DNA of 64,000 nt from the NCBI RefSeq assembly GCF_000720175.1, contig NZ_JOIX01000011.1, positions 68,942 to 132,941 on the forward strand, in the 5' to 3' direction. The stretch is from Streptomyces sp. NRRL S-337 (GTDB lineage: Bacteria > Actinomycetota > Actinomycetes > Streptomycetales > Streptomycetaceae). The position numbers and the translations under genes were made by a program. This document shows positions 15,104 to 24,296 of the stretch, in pieces (positions within the stretch are counted from its first letter, which is position 1; each line of letters starts with the position of its first letter). Below the pieces are notes generated by a model. That model worked only from the letters and a program-made list of their open reading frames with translations, did no database searches and had not been told where the DNA came from.

Positions 15104-15247
15104 ATGGCCATCAAGAAGTTGCCGACTGCCGCGGGGGACGTCGTCGCGGTCCTCGGCGCTGTAGGAGATCAGCACGGCGTGGAGCAGGGCCCGGTCGCCG
15201 TGTTGTCGGCGGGCGAACCACCCGCCGACAACACGCCGTGGTCATGA
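15104..15247 (+). CDS. Small ORF (47 aa) divergent from the deazaguanine operon
   Basis: The ATG is preceded by GGGAGGAGAACGGAG, an excellent ribosome site. Third-position G+C is about 83 percent, as expected for a real Streptomyces gene. The product begins MAIKKLPTAAGDVVAVLGAV and ends EPPADNTPWS; it has no cysteine and no clear membrane helix. No family recognised. It lies 228 bp from the start of the minus-strand operon and is convergent with the large SARP gene. A strong hairpin overlaps its last codons. It may be a small peptide linked to the cluster or the start of a lost longer gene. Confidence 0.4.
   Translation: MAIKKLPTAAGDVVAVLGAVGDQHGVEQGPVAVLSAGEPPADNTPWS
15199..15235. terminator. 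Bidirectional terminator-like hairpin
   Basis: A perfect 15-bp stem, CGTGTTGTCGGCGGG paired with CCCGCCGACAACACG, encloses a 7-nt loop (CGAACCA). It lies between convergent coding ends: the 47-codon plus-strand ORF and the minus-strand SARP gene, whose stop is 35 bp away. There is no T-tract, which is common for Streptomyces terminators. It probably separates the SARP transcript from the operon. Confidence 0.7.
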
Positions 15248-15269
15248 CGGGCCGGCATGCCTCCTGGTA

Positions 15270-18194
15270 TCAGCCGACCGGCGTCATCGTCCTGCCCAGG
15301 GTGGCAACGATGTCAGCCCGTACGGCAGCGGCCCCGCTGTGGTCCATGATCCGCTCCCGGATCCTGGCCGATCGGGAGTAGTACTCGACGGCCTGTTCCA
15401 CACGACGCAGGCGGGCATTGACCCGGCCGAGGTCGTGCAGCACATACCCCTCTCCGACCAGGTCGCCGCTCGCCCCGACCATGGCGAGGACCTCAAGCAG
15501 GGTCCGTTCCGCCGCCTCGTACCGCTGCTGGTACATCAGCATGTGGCCCAGCCGCCGCAGTGCGAGGGCTTGGCCCCGGTCGAAGCCGGCTGACCGGCAG
15601 ATCCCGAGAGCCTCGTCGAGATACGAACGGGTTCGCGCGAAGTCCGCTCGCCGCATCGTGATGTGCGCCATCTCGCCCAGCACGTATGCCCGGCCGATGA
15701 CGTCCTGCGCCCGCACGAAGTTGCGCTCGGCGCTCTCGTAGAGGGCCAGCGCCCGAGCGTCGTCACCATGGTGCCGCTCGATGCGCGCCAGGTCACGCAG
15801 ACACAGCGCTTGGCCACTCGGCTCCCCGATCCGCTCAAAGATCTCCAAAGCGGTGCTGAGGTAAGGGCCTGCTGCCTCATGCTCGCCCCGGTACAGGTGC
15901 AGGGTCCCCAACGAGCCGAGTACCGCTGCCCGGCCCCGTTCGTTGCCGGCCTCCTGTACCGCGGTCAGCGCCACCTGATGTGTGCGCTCCCAGAGCTCGG
16001 GATAGCCACGGGCCTCGAAGAGCGTCACCAGAGTCGTGGCCAGCTCCCAGCACAACTCGTCCAGCCCGGACCGGGCCGCCAACTCGACCGCGTTCAACAG
16101 GTTGGTCTGCTCGCTCTCCAGCCACCCGAGCGGGTCGCGGAGGCACCGCTGGACCTGGTCCTCCGGCGGATGCCACCGTTCACCCCGGCCCGTCACGATG
16201 GTGTACGCACCGCCGTAGATCTCTTTGTGCGCCCGCTCGGCGAGCGCCATCCAGCCGCCGACCATACGCCGCACCGCTCCGGCGCGTTCTGCCTCGGAAA
16301 TCTCCGCGGGCAGCCGTTCGTGCGCGATCATCCGTACGATCTGCGACAGTCCGCATCGGAACTCCCCGCCCTGGTCCATGGCGGTGATGTCGAGGAGCCG
16401 GCTGTCGATGAGCGGTTCCAGCAGGTCAGCGGGGTGCGGCGGGCGGTCGTCGATAAGGGCGGCACCCAGCCAGCTCGGGATCTCCGTCCCCTCGGCCAGA
16501 CTGAGCAGGCACAACAGGCGACGGTCGGCCGCCGCCAGGCCGTCGTAGCTGAGCGAAAGACTTGCCCGGATCGACAGCTCGCCGTGTGCCAGCTCGTCCA
16601 ACCGGCGGTGCTCGTCCTCAAGCCGCTGGCACATGGAGGTCAGTGACCAGTGCGGGCGCGCGGCCAGGCGCGCGCCGATGATACGCAGCGCGAGGGGCAG
16701 CCCGCCCACCAAGCGTATGACGACCCGCGCTGCCTCCCGCTCGCTCTCCACACGGTGCTCTCCGATGATCCGCCCCAGGAGCTGGATCGCCTGTTCCGGA
16801 CTCAACGGCTCCAAGTTGAACCGGCGTGTGCCCGGCAAGGCCGTGAGCTGGCCGCGGCTGGTGACCAGCACGCCGCTGCTGCCGGTTCCGGGCAGCAGCG
16901 GCATCACCTGCGACTCGCTCACCGCGTCGTCCAGCAACACCAGGATCCGGCGACCGGCCAGCAGACTGCGGTACATCTCCGCGCGCTCATCAAGCGCATC
17001 GGGTATGGCCTGGCCCGGTACGCCCAGCGCTCGGAGGAACCGCCCCAACGCCTGGGCGGGGTCGACCGGTTGTCCGCCCGGCCCTCGGAGGTCGCAGTAG
17101 AGCTGTCCGTCCGGGAAGTACTCGGTCGCGAGTCGGTGCGCCACGTGCCTGGCCAACGTGCTTTTGCCGACACCAGGTCTGCCGAGCACCAGGACCACGT
17201 TCAGTCGCCCCTTTTCCTGTCCCCCGGTGACCGCGTCGCAGACCGCTGAAACGATCGCGTCGTCGGCTACGAAGTCGCCGATGTCGGCGGGAAGTTGCCT
17301 GGGGGTGACGACCGGGTCGGGATCGGCGCTGCGCTCTTGCACCGCCTCGGTCAGCGGCGTCGCCATGAGAGGACGTGGTTCGGCCGGTTCGGCCGGTTCG
17401 GCCAGTGCCAGGTCAGCGTCGTCGGTCAGGATCGCCTGCGCCAGGTCGCGTAGTTCCCTTCCTGGGTCCAGGCCCAGTTCTTCGGTGAGCATCGCGCGGC
17501 CCTGGTGGTAGACGTCCAGCGCCTCCGCCTGCCGGCCCGAACGGTACAACGCCACCATGAGGTGCCCCCGCAGCCGCTCACGCAGCGGATGGTCGGCGAC
17601 AAGCTGCATCAGCTCGCCGACCAGGTGCTCATGACGGCCCAGCTCCAGCAACAGCCGCATGCAGGTCTCCACCGCTTCCAGGCGGCTCTCGTCCCACTGC
17701 GCTGCCGTACCGGCCAGGACTTCGCTGGGTACACCGGCCAGGCACCGCCCCCGCCACAGACCTATCGCCGAGCGAAGCGTGTCCACCGCAGGCATCTTCA
17801 GACCGTCACGGGCCAGCGCATGCGCCTCCGTTACCAGGCGACGGAAGGTGCCGATGTCGGTCGCATCCTCCGGCGCCCTCAGGATGTAGCCACAGGCACG
17901 GGTCTCGATGGTGGCGTCGACTCCCCCGGCCGAAAGTGCCTTGCGGAGCCGGGAGATGCAGATCTGCACCTGGGCGCGTGCGGTCTTCGGCGGACGGTGA
18001 GCCCAGATGACATCCACCAGGCGGGTCGTCTCCACCACCCGGTTCAGTTCGAGCACCAGCGCCCCGAGGACGATCTCTTGACGCCCCGGTGCCACGGATA
18101 CGGCCCCCAGCTCGCCGCACACCTCAAGCGGCCCGAGCACCCGGAAAGGAGCTGCCGCTACGCCACTGCCGTCGTAACCTGACGAGACTGCCAT
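15270..18194 (-). CDS. AfsR-type SARP regulator (SARP, NB-ARC, TPR)
   Basis: 974 residues, similar in size to AfsR. The N-terminal winged helix is FRVLGPLEVCGELGAVSVAP and QVQICISRLRKAL. The activation domain has LMVALYRSGRQAEALDVYHQ and ELGLDPGRELRDLAQ. An NB-ARC ATPase follows with Walker A LVLGRPGVGKSTL and Walker B RRILVLLDDA, then VVIRLVGGLPLALRIIGARL. The C-terminal third is TPR-like, with repeats such as ALALYESAERNFVRAQ and AVEYYSRSARIRE. An AEPAEPAEP repeat links two domains. It stands alone at the right border of the cluster and is the most likely pathway activator, possibly responding to a ligand through NB-ARC/TPR. Confidence 0.92.
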   Translation of the reverse strand: MAVSSGYDGSGVAAAPFRVLGPLEVCGELGAVSVAPGRQEIVLGALVLELNRVVETTRLVDVIWAHRPPKTARAQVQICISRLRKALSAGGVDATIETRACGYILRAPEDATDIGTFRRLVTEAHALARDGLKMPAVDTLRSAIGLWRGRCLAGVPSEVLAGTAAQWDESRLEAVETCMRLLLELGRHEHLVGELMQLVADHPLRERLRGHLMVALYRSGRQAEALDVYHQGRAMLTEELGLDPGRELRDLAQAILTDDADLALAEPAEPAEPRPLMATPLTEAVQERSADPDPVVTPRQLPADIGDFVADDAIVSAVCDAVTGGQEKGRLNVVLVLGRPGVGKSTLARHVAHRLATEYFPDGQLYCDLRGPGGQPVDPAQALGRFLRALGVPGQAIPDALDERAEMYRSLLAGRRILVLLDDAVSESQVMPLLPGTGSSGVLVTSRGQLTALPGTRRFNLEPLSPEQAIQLLGRIIGEHRVESEREAARVVIRLVGGLPLALRIIGARLAARPHWSLTSMCQRLEDEHRRLDELAHGELSIRASLSLSYDGLAAADRRLLCLLSLAEGTEIPSWLGAALIDDRPPHPADLLEPLIDSRLLDITAMDQGGEFRCGLSQIVRMIAHERLPAEISEAERAGAVRRMVGGWMALAERAHKEIYGGAYTIVTGRGERWHPPEDQVQRCLRDPLGWLESEQTNLLNAVELAARSGLDELCWELATTLVTLFEARGYPELWERTHQVALTAVQEAGNERGRAAVLGSLGTLHLYRGEHEAAGPYLSTALEIFERIGEPSGQALCLRDLARIERHHGDDARALALYESAERNFVRAQDVIGRAYVLGEMAHITMRRADFARTRSYLDEALGICRSAGFDRGQALALRRLGHMLMYQQRYEAAERTLLEVLAMVGASGDLVGEGYVLHDLGRVNARLRRVEQAVEYYSRSARIRERIMDHSGAAAVRADIVATLGRTMTPVG

Positions 18195-18520
18195 GCATAA
18201 CCTGCTTCTGTGCTATCAGCCAGGCGATGTGTCCGGCTTGCAAAGTTGAACGGAACTCATACCGACCTGGCCACTCAGCCGTAACCGTTGGCTGCGGATA
18301 AGACCGAGGTCGGGGTGTACCGCGTCGCTGACCTGGAACGTGCGCACCATGTGCGGTGCGTGCCAGGTACGGCCGTTGAAGTGCAGTCCCAGGACCAGGT
18401 CGGTGTCCGGGTCAGCGGAGGGCCAACGGTGCTCCGCGCCCCGCAGTGCCCGACGGTGTCCGAGGAGACATGGTGGTGGCGCTCGGGCTTCTCATCGCGA
18501 CGGCCAGGCCAGGCGCTCCT
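18195..18520. other. Intergenic region with unassigned open minus-strand frame
   Basis: This gap separates the SARP gene from the GlxA-like gene. A minus-strand frame here is open without a convincing start and reads DPDTDLVLGLHFNGRTWHAP in its middle. It has protein-like composition but I recognise no family, so it may be the tail of a lost gene. The SARP promoter should lie near 18200-18260. Confidence 0.4.
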
Positions 18521-19490
18521 TCACCCTGCTCTGGAAAAGTGGTGGCGATACTGGCCCGGGGTGACGCCGAGGGTGCGTTTGAAGCGGCGGTGCAGGGTCT
18601 CGGCGAAGCCGAATCCGCAGGCTCGGGCGATCGCGTCGATGGTGGTGTCCGTCGTCTCCAGCAGAGCCCGGGCAGCCTCGATGCGGACGGTCTCCACGTA
18701 GGCGGCCGGGGTGAGTCCGGTCTCGGCGCGGAAGACCCGGGTGAAGTTCCGCTCGCTCATACCGGCCCGTTCGGCGAGCACCCGGACGGTCAGGTCGTCA
18801 GCGAGGTGGTCGGTGACCCATGCCTGAACGTCCCGCAGCGGCTTCCGTGTGGGCCGTTGCGCGGCGAGCTGGGTGCTGAACTGTGCTTGCCCACCGGGGC
18901 GTTGGACGAACATCACCAGCATCCGCGCGACGGCCCGGGAGACCTCGGGCCCGTGGTCCTCCTCGACCATGGCGAGCGCCAGGTCCATCCCCGCCGTGAT
19001 TCCGGCGGAGGTCCACACCGCCCCGTCGTGTACGAAGATCTGGTCCGGGGTGACCGTGACGTCCGGGTGCTCGTGGGCCAGCCGCTCGCAGGCCGCCCAG
19101 TGCGTCACCGCGCGCCGTCCGTCGAGCAGCCCGGCCCGCGCGAGCAGGAACGCGCCCGTACACACGGAAGCGACCCGCCGGGCCCGGGCGGCCGCCGCCC
19201 TGAGCCAGCCGACAAGTTCTTCATCGTCCACCGCCTCCCGATCGCCCGGTCCACCGACGACCACCAGCGTGTCCAGCGGTCCCTCACACTCCTGGACGCT
19301 ACTGCCGGCCGCAACGTCGATCCCATGACAGGCCCGCACCGCTCCGGCCCGGCCCGCGACGATCTCAACGGCATAGCCCTCGCCCTCGGGCACCCACCGT
19401 TCCGTCTGCGCGAACACCTCATGCGGTCCCGCCAGGTCCAGCACCTGAAACCGCGGATAGACAAGGAAGACGACGCGCCGTTGGGTCACC
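18521..19490 (-). CDS. GlxA-like AraC-family regulator (DJ-1/PfpI + HTH)
   Basis: About 322 residues from GTG 19490, the usual length for this family. The N-terminal DJ-1/PfpI domain has VVFLVYPRFQVLDLAGPHEV, DTLVVVGGPGD, and the nucleophile-elbow-like VASVCTGAFLLARAGLLDGR. The C-terminal double AraC HTH has LAERAGMSERNFTRVFRAET and ARACGFGFAETLHRRFKRTL. The open frame extends 500 bp further upstream, but that part has no domain and no start signal, so I prefer the GTG; the ribosome site there is weak. No metabolic partner is obvious next to it. Confidence 0.85.
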
Positions 19491-20146
19491 GAGTCATCAT
19501 GGCCCGCCGTGTCATTTGGCAGCAAGGACACGGATATGACGATCTCCGCCACAGGCGTGCTGCCAGGTTTCGCTTTCGGCGGGTTCCGCCGTAAGGCACC
19601 CAAAGGGCTGAGCAGTTCGGTAGTGGGAAGCGCCTCTGCGGGAATCGGGCCGACCAACACGGCGGAGATGAGTCGGGGTTCGTCCTCGGGGCGCTGCGTG
19701 CTCGCCGTCACGGGGCACGCCGGACGTAACCAGCACGTCTGCTGACGGGGCTTCACCACGCCGGCGCGCTGCACCACCGCGGGAACCCGAGCCGGCGGCA
19801 CGGCGGTGCCGTCCGGCGTACCGGTGTGTGTCATCCGGATCGAGTTGAGCACCCTGCCTCCTGTCCACGACCCCGCCACTTCTGTGAAATCAGAGGCGTG
19901 CGGAGGCTGTTCACCTTCATGTGACGCCCGTGACCAGCGCAATCGTGGAGCACCACAACACGGACCACGAGATCGGGCGGCCGGAACCACGACAGTGGGA
20001 ACGTGATGGCAAAAGCGACATCCCGGTTCCCACGCACTGGTGCGCGGCCATGGTGGTTCTTCTCACGGTGTGGGTCACGCCACCGATGTCCGGCGCGCTG
20101 CGTCCTCGTGTGTGAGAGCGCTCACGTCCACCACAAGGAGGCAGGG
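19491..20146. other. Long intergenic region between divergent regulators
   Basis: These 656 bp lie between the GlxA-like and the LAL regulator genes, which point away from each other. Open frames exist on both strands but none has a ribosome site with good codon bias. Part of the minus strand (about 19500-19850) reads as weakly protein-like sequence in frame with the GlxA gene. Both promoters must lie here. Confidence 0.45.
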
Positions 20147-22939
20147 ATGTCCCGACCGGCATGTGCACGACGGGAAGCGGCACGGCTGCTGGCCACCGCG
20201 ACCGAGCGCGCTCATGCGGGCACCGGTCGTCTGGTCCTGCTGCGCGGTGCCACCGGCACCGGCCGCACCACGGTCCTGGAGGCCGCTGCGGAGAACGCCG
20301 CGGCCCACGGTATGCAGGTGCTGCGCGCCCGCTGCTCCGCCGGCGACTCAGCGATCCCCTTCGCCGCGGTCCTTCAACTCTTCTGCTGCGTACCCGATTT
20401 CGCCGATCCGGCATGGGACGGCGATGAACGGGCGACCGGCGCCGGGCTGCGACGGGTACTGCGCTCGTACGCCGAGCAGTCGCCGCTGCTGATCACCGTG
20501 GACGATGTGCACCTGGCCGACCCGGCGTCCCGCCGCTGGCTGGTGGAGTCCGCCCGGCTCGTGGACCGGCTGCCGATCGTCCTGGCGGCCACCGAGCGCA
20601 GCCAGTACGACGTCGACCCGCCCGCACAGGGCCTCGCCCACAGCCTCTCCCCCTCCCTGGTCACCACTCACACCCTGACCCCGCTGTCCGACACCTCGGC
20701 GGTCACAGCGATCCGTTCGGCCTTCCCTGACGCCGACGACTCCTGGATCGAGGACTGCATACGGGCCAGCGCGGGCAACCCCCTGCTGCTGCGCGCCCTG
20801 CTGGACGACCTCTCCGACGGCAGTCACCCGGTCGTGCCGGACACCTCGGCCGCGCTGTACCCGGGAGCGTTCTCGGCGGCCGTGCAGTGGTGGCTGGACT
20901 GCGCCGGGCCGGGTACCGCGGAGGTGGCACGGACGCTGGCGATCCTGGACGAGGGCTGGGACCACGGACCCGCCCCCGGCGCGGGGTTCCCCGTCCTCCA
21001 CATCCCCTCACTCCTCGCCGAACTCTCCGGCGGCGACCCGGCCCGGGTCGCGGGCTGGATCACCGCGATGACCGGCCTCGGACTGCTGCGCTCCGACGGC
21101 GTGGGCCGCCCCCGCTACGCCCATCCACTGCTGCGGGACGAGATGCTCACCGGCGTGCCCGCGGCCCGGCGGCGCGCCGCGCACCGGACGACCGCCGAGG
21201 CGATGCTGCACCGCGGTGTCTCCAGTGAGCTGGTCGCCCGTCAACTGCTGCTCACCGACGTGGTGGACGCGCCCTGGGCACTGCCGGTGCTTCAGGACGC
21301 CGCTTCACTGGCGCTGCGTGAGGGGCACACCGAGGACGCGGTGGCTTTCCTGCGCCGGGCTCTGGATGAGCCCCTCTCCGATGAGAGCAGACAACGCCTG
21401 CTGACCGAACTGGGCTCACTGGAGTACGCGGTTCCCGGCTCCTCGGCCGCGATCCTGAGGCTCACCGAGGCACTGCGGCTGCCCGGGCCTCCGCAGGAAC
21501 GGGTGCGCGCCGCGGTCGCCCTGGGGACGGCGCTGACCGGCCGTGGCAGGACCAGCGCGGGGGTCGAGGTGCTGCGCTCGCTGTACGACGCGCTCGCCGA
21601 CCGTCCCGACCTGGTGAGCATCCTGCGGCAGGCGTTCCTGCAACTGTCCGACAACGACCAGTTGGTGCGGCAGGAGGCGTACAAGCGGCTGGCCGAGGTG
21701 GCCGAGCGCTCGCCGGAGTCGATCAGCACGGCCGGTCACGCGTACCTGGTGAAATACGCGGTCACGGCAGGTCTGAGCTCGGCGAGGGAGGCGATGCTGC
21801 GCCTGCGCGGTCTGCTGGCGGAACCGGCCGACCCGCTGTCCGAGCCGTACCTGCTGGGGACGGTCGCCGCGGTCGCTCAGTGGGCCGACGAACTCGACGA
21901 GGCCGAACAGCTGGTGGAGCGCGGTCTGGCCGGGCAGCGCCCCGACTTCCTGCATCCCATGCACGGGGCGCTGCTCAACACCCGCATGGACATCGTCGCG
22001 GCACGGGCCGACTACACGCGCCTCCTGGCCGACCCACCGCCCGCCGCCGCGACCCCGACCAACGCCCATGCCCACGCGCTGACGGCACTCGTGGCGACGG
22101 GCCGCGCCGCCGAGGCCGAACGCCTGGCCGAAGCCTTCGACTTACGGACGGCGCCGGATTCCTGGGAGCTGAACCGGTTCCTGTACGCGCGCGGGGAGCT
22201 GCGCGCCGCGAACGGTGACCTGGCGGGAGCCCTGCACGACTTCCTGGAGTGCGGTCGCCGCCAGTCGGCCCGGGAGGTGTTCAGCCCGGTCGTCACCCCG
22301 TGGCGCACGGCGGCCGCCGAGTGCCATCTGGCCCTGGGCGTCCCACGGGAGGCGCTCACCCTGGCCGAGGAGGAGCTGCGCCTGGCCCGGGTGTGGAACA
22401 CGCCCCGCACGGTGGGTCGGGCACTGCGTGTCCTCGGCACCGCGACCGGCGGGCGCCGGGGTCTGGAGCTGACTCAGGAGGCGGTACGGCTGCTGCGCAG
22501 CGGCCCGGCAGGACCGGAGATCGTGGCGGCGCTGCTGGCCCTGGGCCGTCAATTGACCGCGTCGGGCGAGTCGTCCCGCGCCCGCGACATCCTGCGGGAG
22601 GCGGCCGGGCTCGCCGAACGCCTGGGCGCGATACGGCTGCGGGACCTGGCGGAGGAGGCGCTGCGGGCGGGCGGCGCGCGCCGTCCGGCGACGCGGACCG
22701 GTGCCGCCTCGCTCACCGACAGCGAGCGCCGTATCGCCGAACTGGCCGCGGGGGGACGCACCAACGCGGAGATCGCGGATCTGCTGCATCTCGCCCGCCG
22801 TACCGTGGAGACCCATCTGACGCACAGCTACCGCAAGTTGGGCATCCATCGACGCAGCGCCCTGAGCGCGGCCCTGACGGGGGACGACGCGGCGTTGCGG
22901 ATCTCTGGCCAGCGGCCGGGACATGTAGGGCGCGCATGA
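20147..22939 (+). CDS. LAL-type LuxR regulator (AAA ATPase + LuxR HTH)
   Basis: 930 residues. AAGGAGG lies 8 nt before ATG 20147; the frame is open further upstream without support. The N-terminal ATPase has Walker A RGATGTGRTT near residue 32 and Walker B LLITVDDVHLAD near residue 117. A long helical, TPR-like middle follows. The C-terminal LuxR HTH reads LTDSERRIAELAAGGRTNAE, then ARRTVETHLTHSYRKLGI. LAL regulators often activate antibiotic or carbon-use genes and sense ATP or a small inducer (family knowledge). No target is obvious; the next gene is a convergent carboxypeptidase. Confidence 0.9.
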   Translation: MSRPACARREAARLLATATERAHAGTGRLVLLRGATGTGRTTVLEAAAENAAAHGMQVLRARCSAGDSAIPFAAVLQLFCCVPDFADPAWDGDERATGAGLRRVLRSYAEQSPLLITVDDVHLADPASRRWLVESARLVDRLPIVLAATERSQYDVDPPAQGLAHSLSPSLVTTHTLTPLSDTSAVTAIRSAFPDADDSWIEDCIRASAGNPLLLRALLDDLSDGSHPVVPDTSAALYPGAFSAAVQWWLDCAGPGTAEVARTLAILDEGWDHGPAPGAGFPVLHIPSLLAELSGGDPARVAGWITAMTGLGLLRSDGVGRPRYAHPLLRDEMLTGVPAARRRAAHRTTAEAMLHRGVSSELVARQLLLTDVVDAPWALPVLQDAASLALREGHTEDAVAFLRRALDEPLSDESRQRLLTELGSLEYAVPGSSAAILRLTEALRLPGPPQERVRAAVALGTALTGRGRTSAGVEVLRSLYDALADRPDLVSILRQAFLQLSDNDQLVRQEAYKRLAEVAERSPESISTAGHAYLVKYAVTAGLSSAREAMLRLRGLLAEPADPLSEPYLLGTVAAVAQWADELDEAEQLVERGLAGQRPDFLHPMHGALLNTRMDIVAARADYTRLLADPPPAAATPTNAHAHALTALVATGRAAEAERLAEAFDLRTAPDSWELNRFLYARGELRAANGDLAGALHDFLECGRRQSAREVFSPVVTPWRTAAAECHLALGVPREALTLAEEELRLARVWNTPRTVGRALRVLGTATGGRRGLELTQEAVRLLRSGPAGPEIVAALLALGRQLTASGESSRARDILREAAGLAERLGAIRLRDLAEEALRAGGARRPATRTGAASLTDSERRIAELAAGGRTNAEIADLLHLARRTVETHLTHSYRKLGIHRRSALSAALTGDDAALRISGQRPGHVGRA

Positions 22940-23044
22940 CACCAACAGACCAAGAACAGGTGGTGCCGGGCGCTGGGGCTGGGGCTGGGGCAGGGCCGGC
23001 GGTGCCGCACGCGGTGTGCGTTCAGCGCCGGGGGCGCTGTCTGT

Positions 23045-24109
23045 TCAGTGGGCGAAGCCCCAGTCGAGCATCTTGGTGGCGTCGTCGAAGCGGCCCTCGT
23101 CGTCCTTGAGGATCGCGCCGACCAGCGTGCGGTTGTCCCGCTTGGCGGCGAAGACGAGGGCGTACCCGGACTCCGGGCCACTGCCCGTCTTGATGCCCAG
23201 GGCACCGTCGTAGCTGCTCAGCAGCTTGTTGGTGTTGTTCCAGGTGTAGTACCGGGTGTGACCGTTGGCCGCCGGAGCCTCGGTCTTGAACTGCTTGTTC
23301 TTCACGATGTCGGCGAACACCGGCTGCAGCATGGCGCGCTGGCCGAGCTTGGCCAGGTCGCGGGCGGTGCTGTAGTTGTTGCCGTGCGAGATGCCGTCGA
23401 AGCCGTCGAAGTGCGTGCCGATCAGGCCCAGTTGTTGTGCCTCGAAGTTCATCTGGCACACGAAGTCGGCGATCCGCGCGTCCGCGGTGTCCCCGGAACC
23501 GAGGTTGTCTGCCAGGGCCATCGCGGCGTCGTCGCCGGACGGGATCAGCAGGGCGTGCAGCAGCTGCTCGACGGTCAGCGTGTCGCCGGTCTGAAGGTCG
23601 GCGGTGCTGCCGCCGACCTTCTGGACGTAGTCCCGGTACTCCTGCTTCACCGTGATCTGCCGGCTCAGCCACTCCGGGTGCTTGAGCACCACGAGGGCAG
23701 TCATGATCTTGGTGGTGCTGGCCATCGACACGCTCTCGTCCGCCTTGGCCCCACCCCACAGCTCCCGCTCCTGGCTGCCGTCGCCGGCGTCCAGCAGGAA
23801 GGCATGGTCGGCGTTGTTCTGGGGACCGGCCTGAACCTTCGCGTTCTGCGCATCGGCTGCCTTGTCCTGGACAGCGTGCCGTGCCGCCTGGTCAGACCGG
23901 AACTGCCACTGCGTTCCCTGCTTCTGGCCGGCCGTTGTGGTGGCCGCGCCGCCCTGCCGGTCGTTCTCGTCAGCGGAGTGTGTGGCGCCGGGGGTGGCCG
24001 CCTCGGCGAGACCGCCGGCGGTGATCGGCAGGGCGGCACCGACAAGTGCAACCATCGCGATCCGGACTCCGGTGCGGTGTATGCGGTTCGGGCGGGCGTG
24101 GGAACCCAT
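23045..24109 (-). CDS. D-alanyl-D-alanine carboxypeptidase (PBP5/S11-type), secreted
   Basis: 354 residues. The N-terminus has basic residues, then a hydrophobic stretch IAMVALVGAALPITAGGLAE, which is a signal peptide. The S11 motifs follow in order: S131-T-T-K134 (MASTTKIMTALV), PSGDDAAMALA at 190-200 in place of the usual S-x-N, and IKTGSGPESGYALV for K-T-G. Peptidase S11 enzymes trim D-Ala from peptidoglycan stem peptides outside the membrane. Asp in the third position of the second motif is a variation whose effect I cannot judge. A linker rich in Ala, Gln and Thr (residues 45-95) precedes the catalytic domain. Ends point toward the LAL gene. Confidence 0.92.
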   Translation of the reverse strand: MGSHARPNRIHRTGVRIAMVALVGAALPITAGGLAEAATPGATHSADENDRQGGAATTTAGQKQGTQWQFRSDQAARHAVQDKAADAQNAKVQAGPQNNADHAFLLDAGDGSQERELWGGAKADESVSMASTTKIMTALVVLKHPEWLSRQITVKQEYRDYVQKVGGSTADLQTGDTLTVEQLLHALLIPSGDDAAMALADNLGSGDTADARIADFVCQMNFEAQQLGLIGTHFDGFDGISHGNNYSTARDLAKLGQRAMLQPVFADIVKNKQFKTEAPAANGHTRYYTWNNTNKLLSSYDGALGIKTGSGPESGYALVFAAKRDNRTLVGAILKDDEGRFDDATKMLDWGFAH

Positions 24110-24296
24110 GAGGCGTCCATCCTTCCGGCGAAGGGACGCCGGTGCGTAGAAGAACTCCGTTCATGGCGAACCTACTTGGGCGATGACAATGACTCAAGTC
24201 GGTATGTCGTAGCCACGTAACGGGGTTCACCTCCGTGGTGTGCGGCACAGGTGACTGAGCAATTGCCCATACCTGGGGTTTTCGGAGCCGATGAGC

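Noticed and set aside
14948..15175. Minus-strand frame with LISYSAEDRD resembling a TIR-domain start
   Set aside because: Only ten residues fit, the frame soon loses codon bias, and the opposite strand has a better ribosome site.
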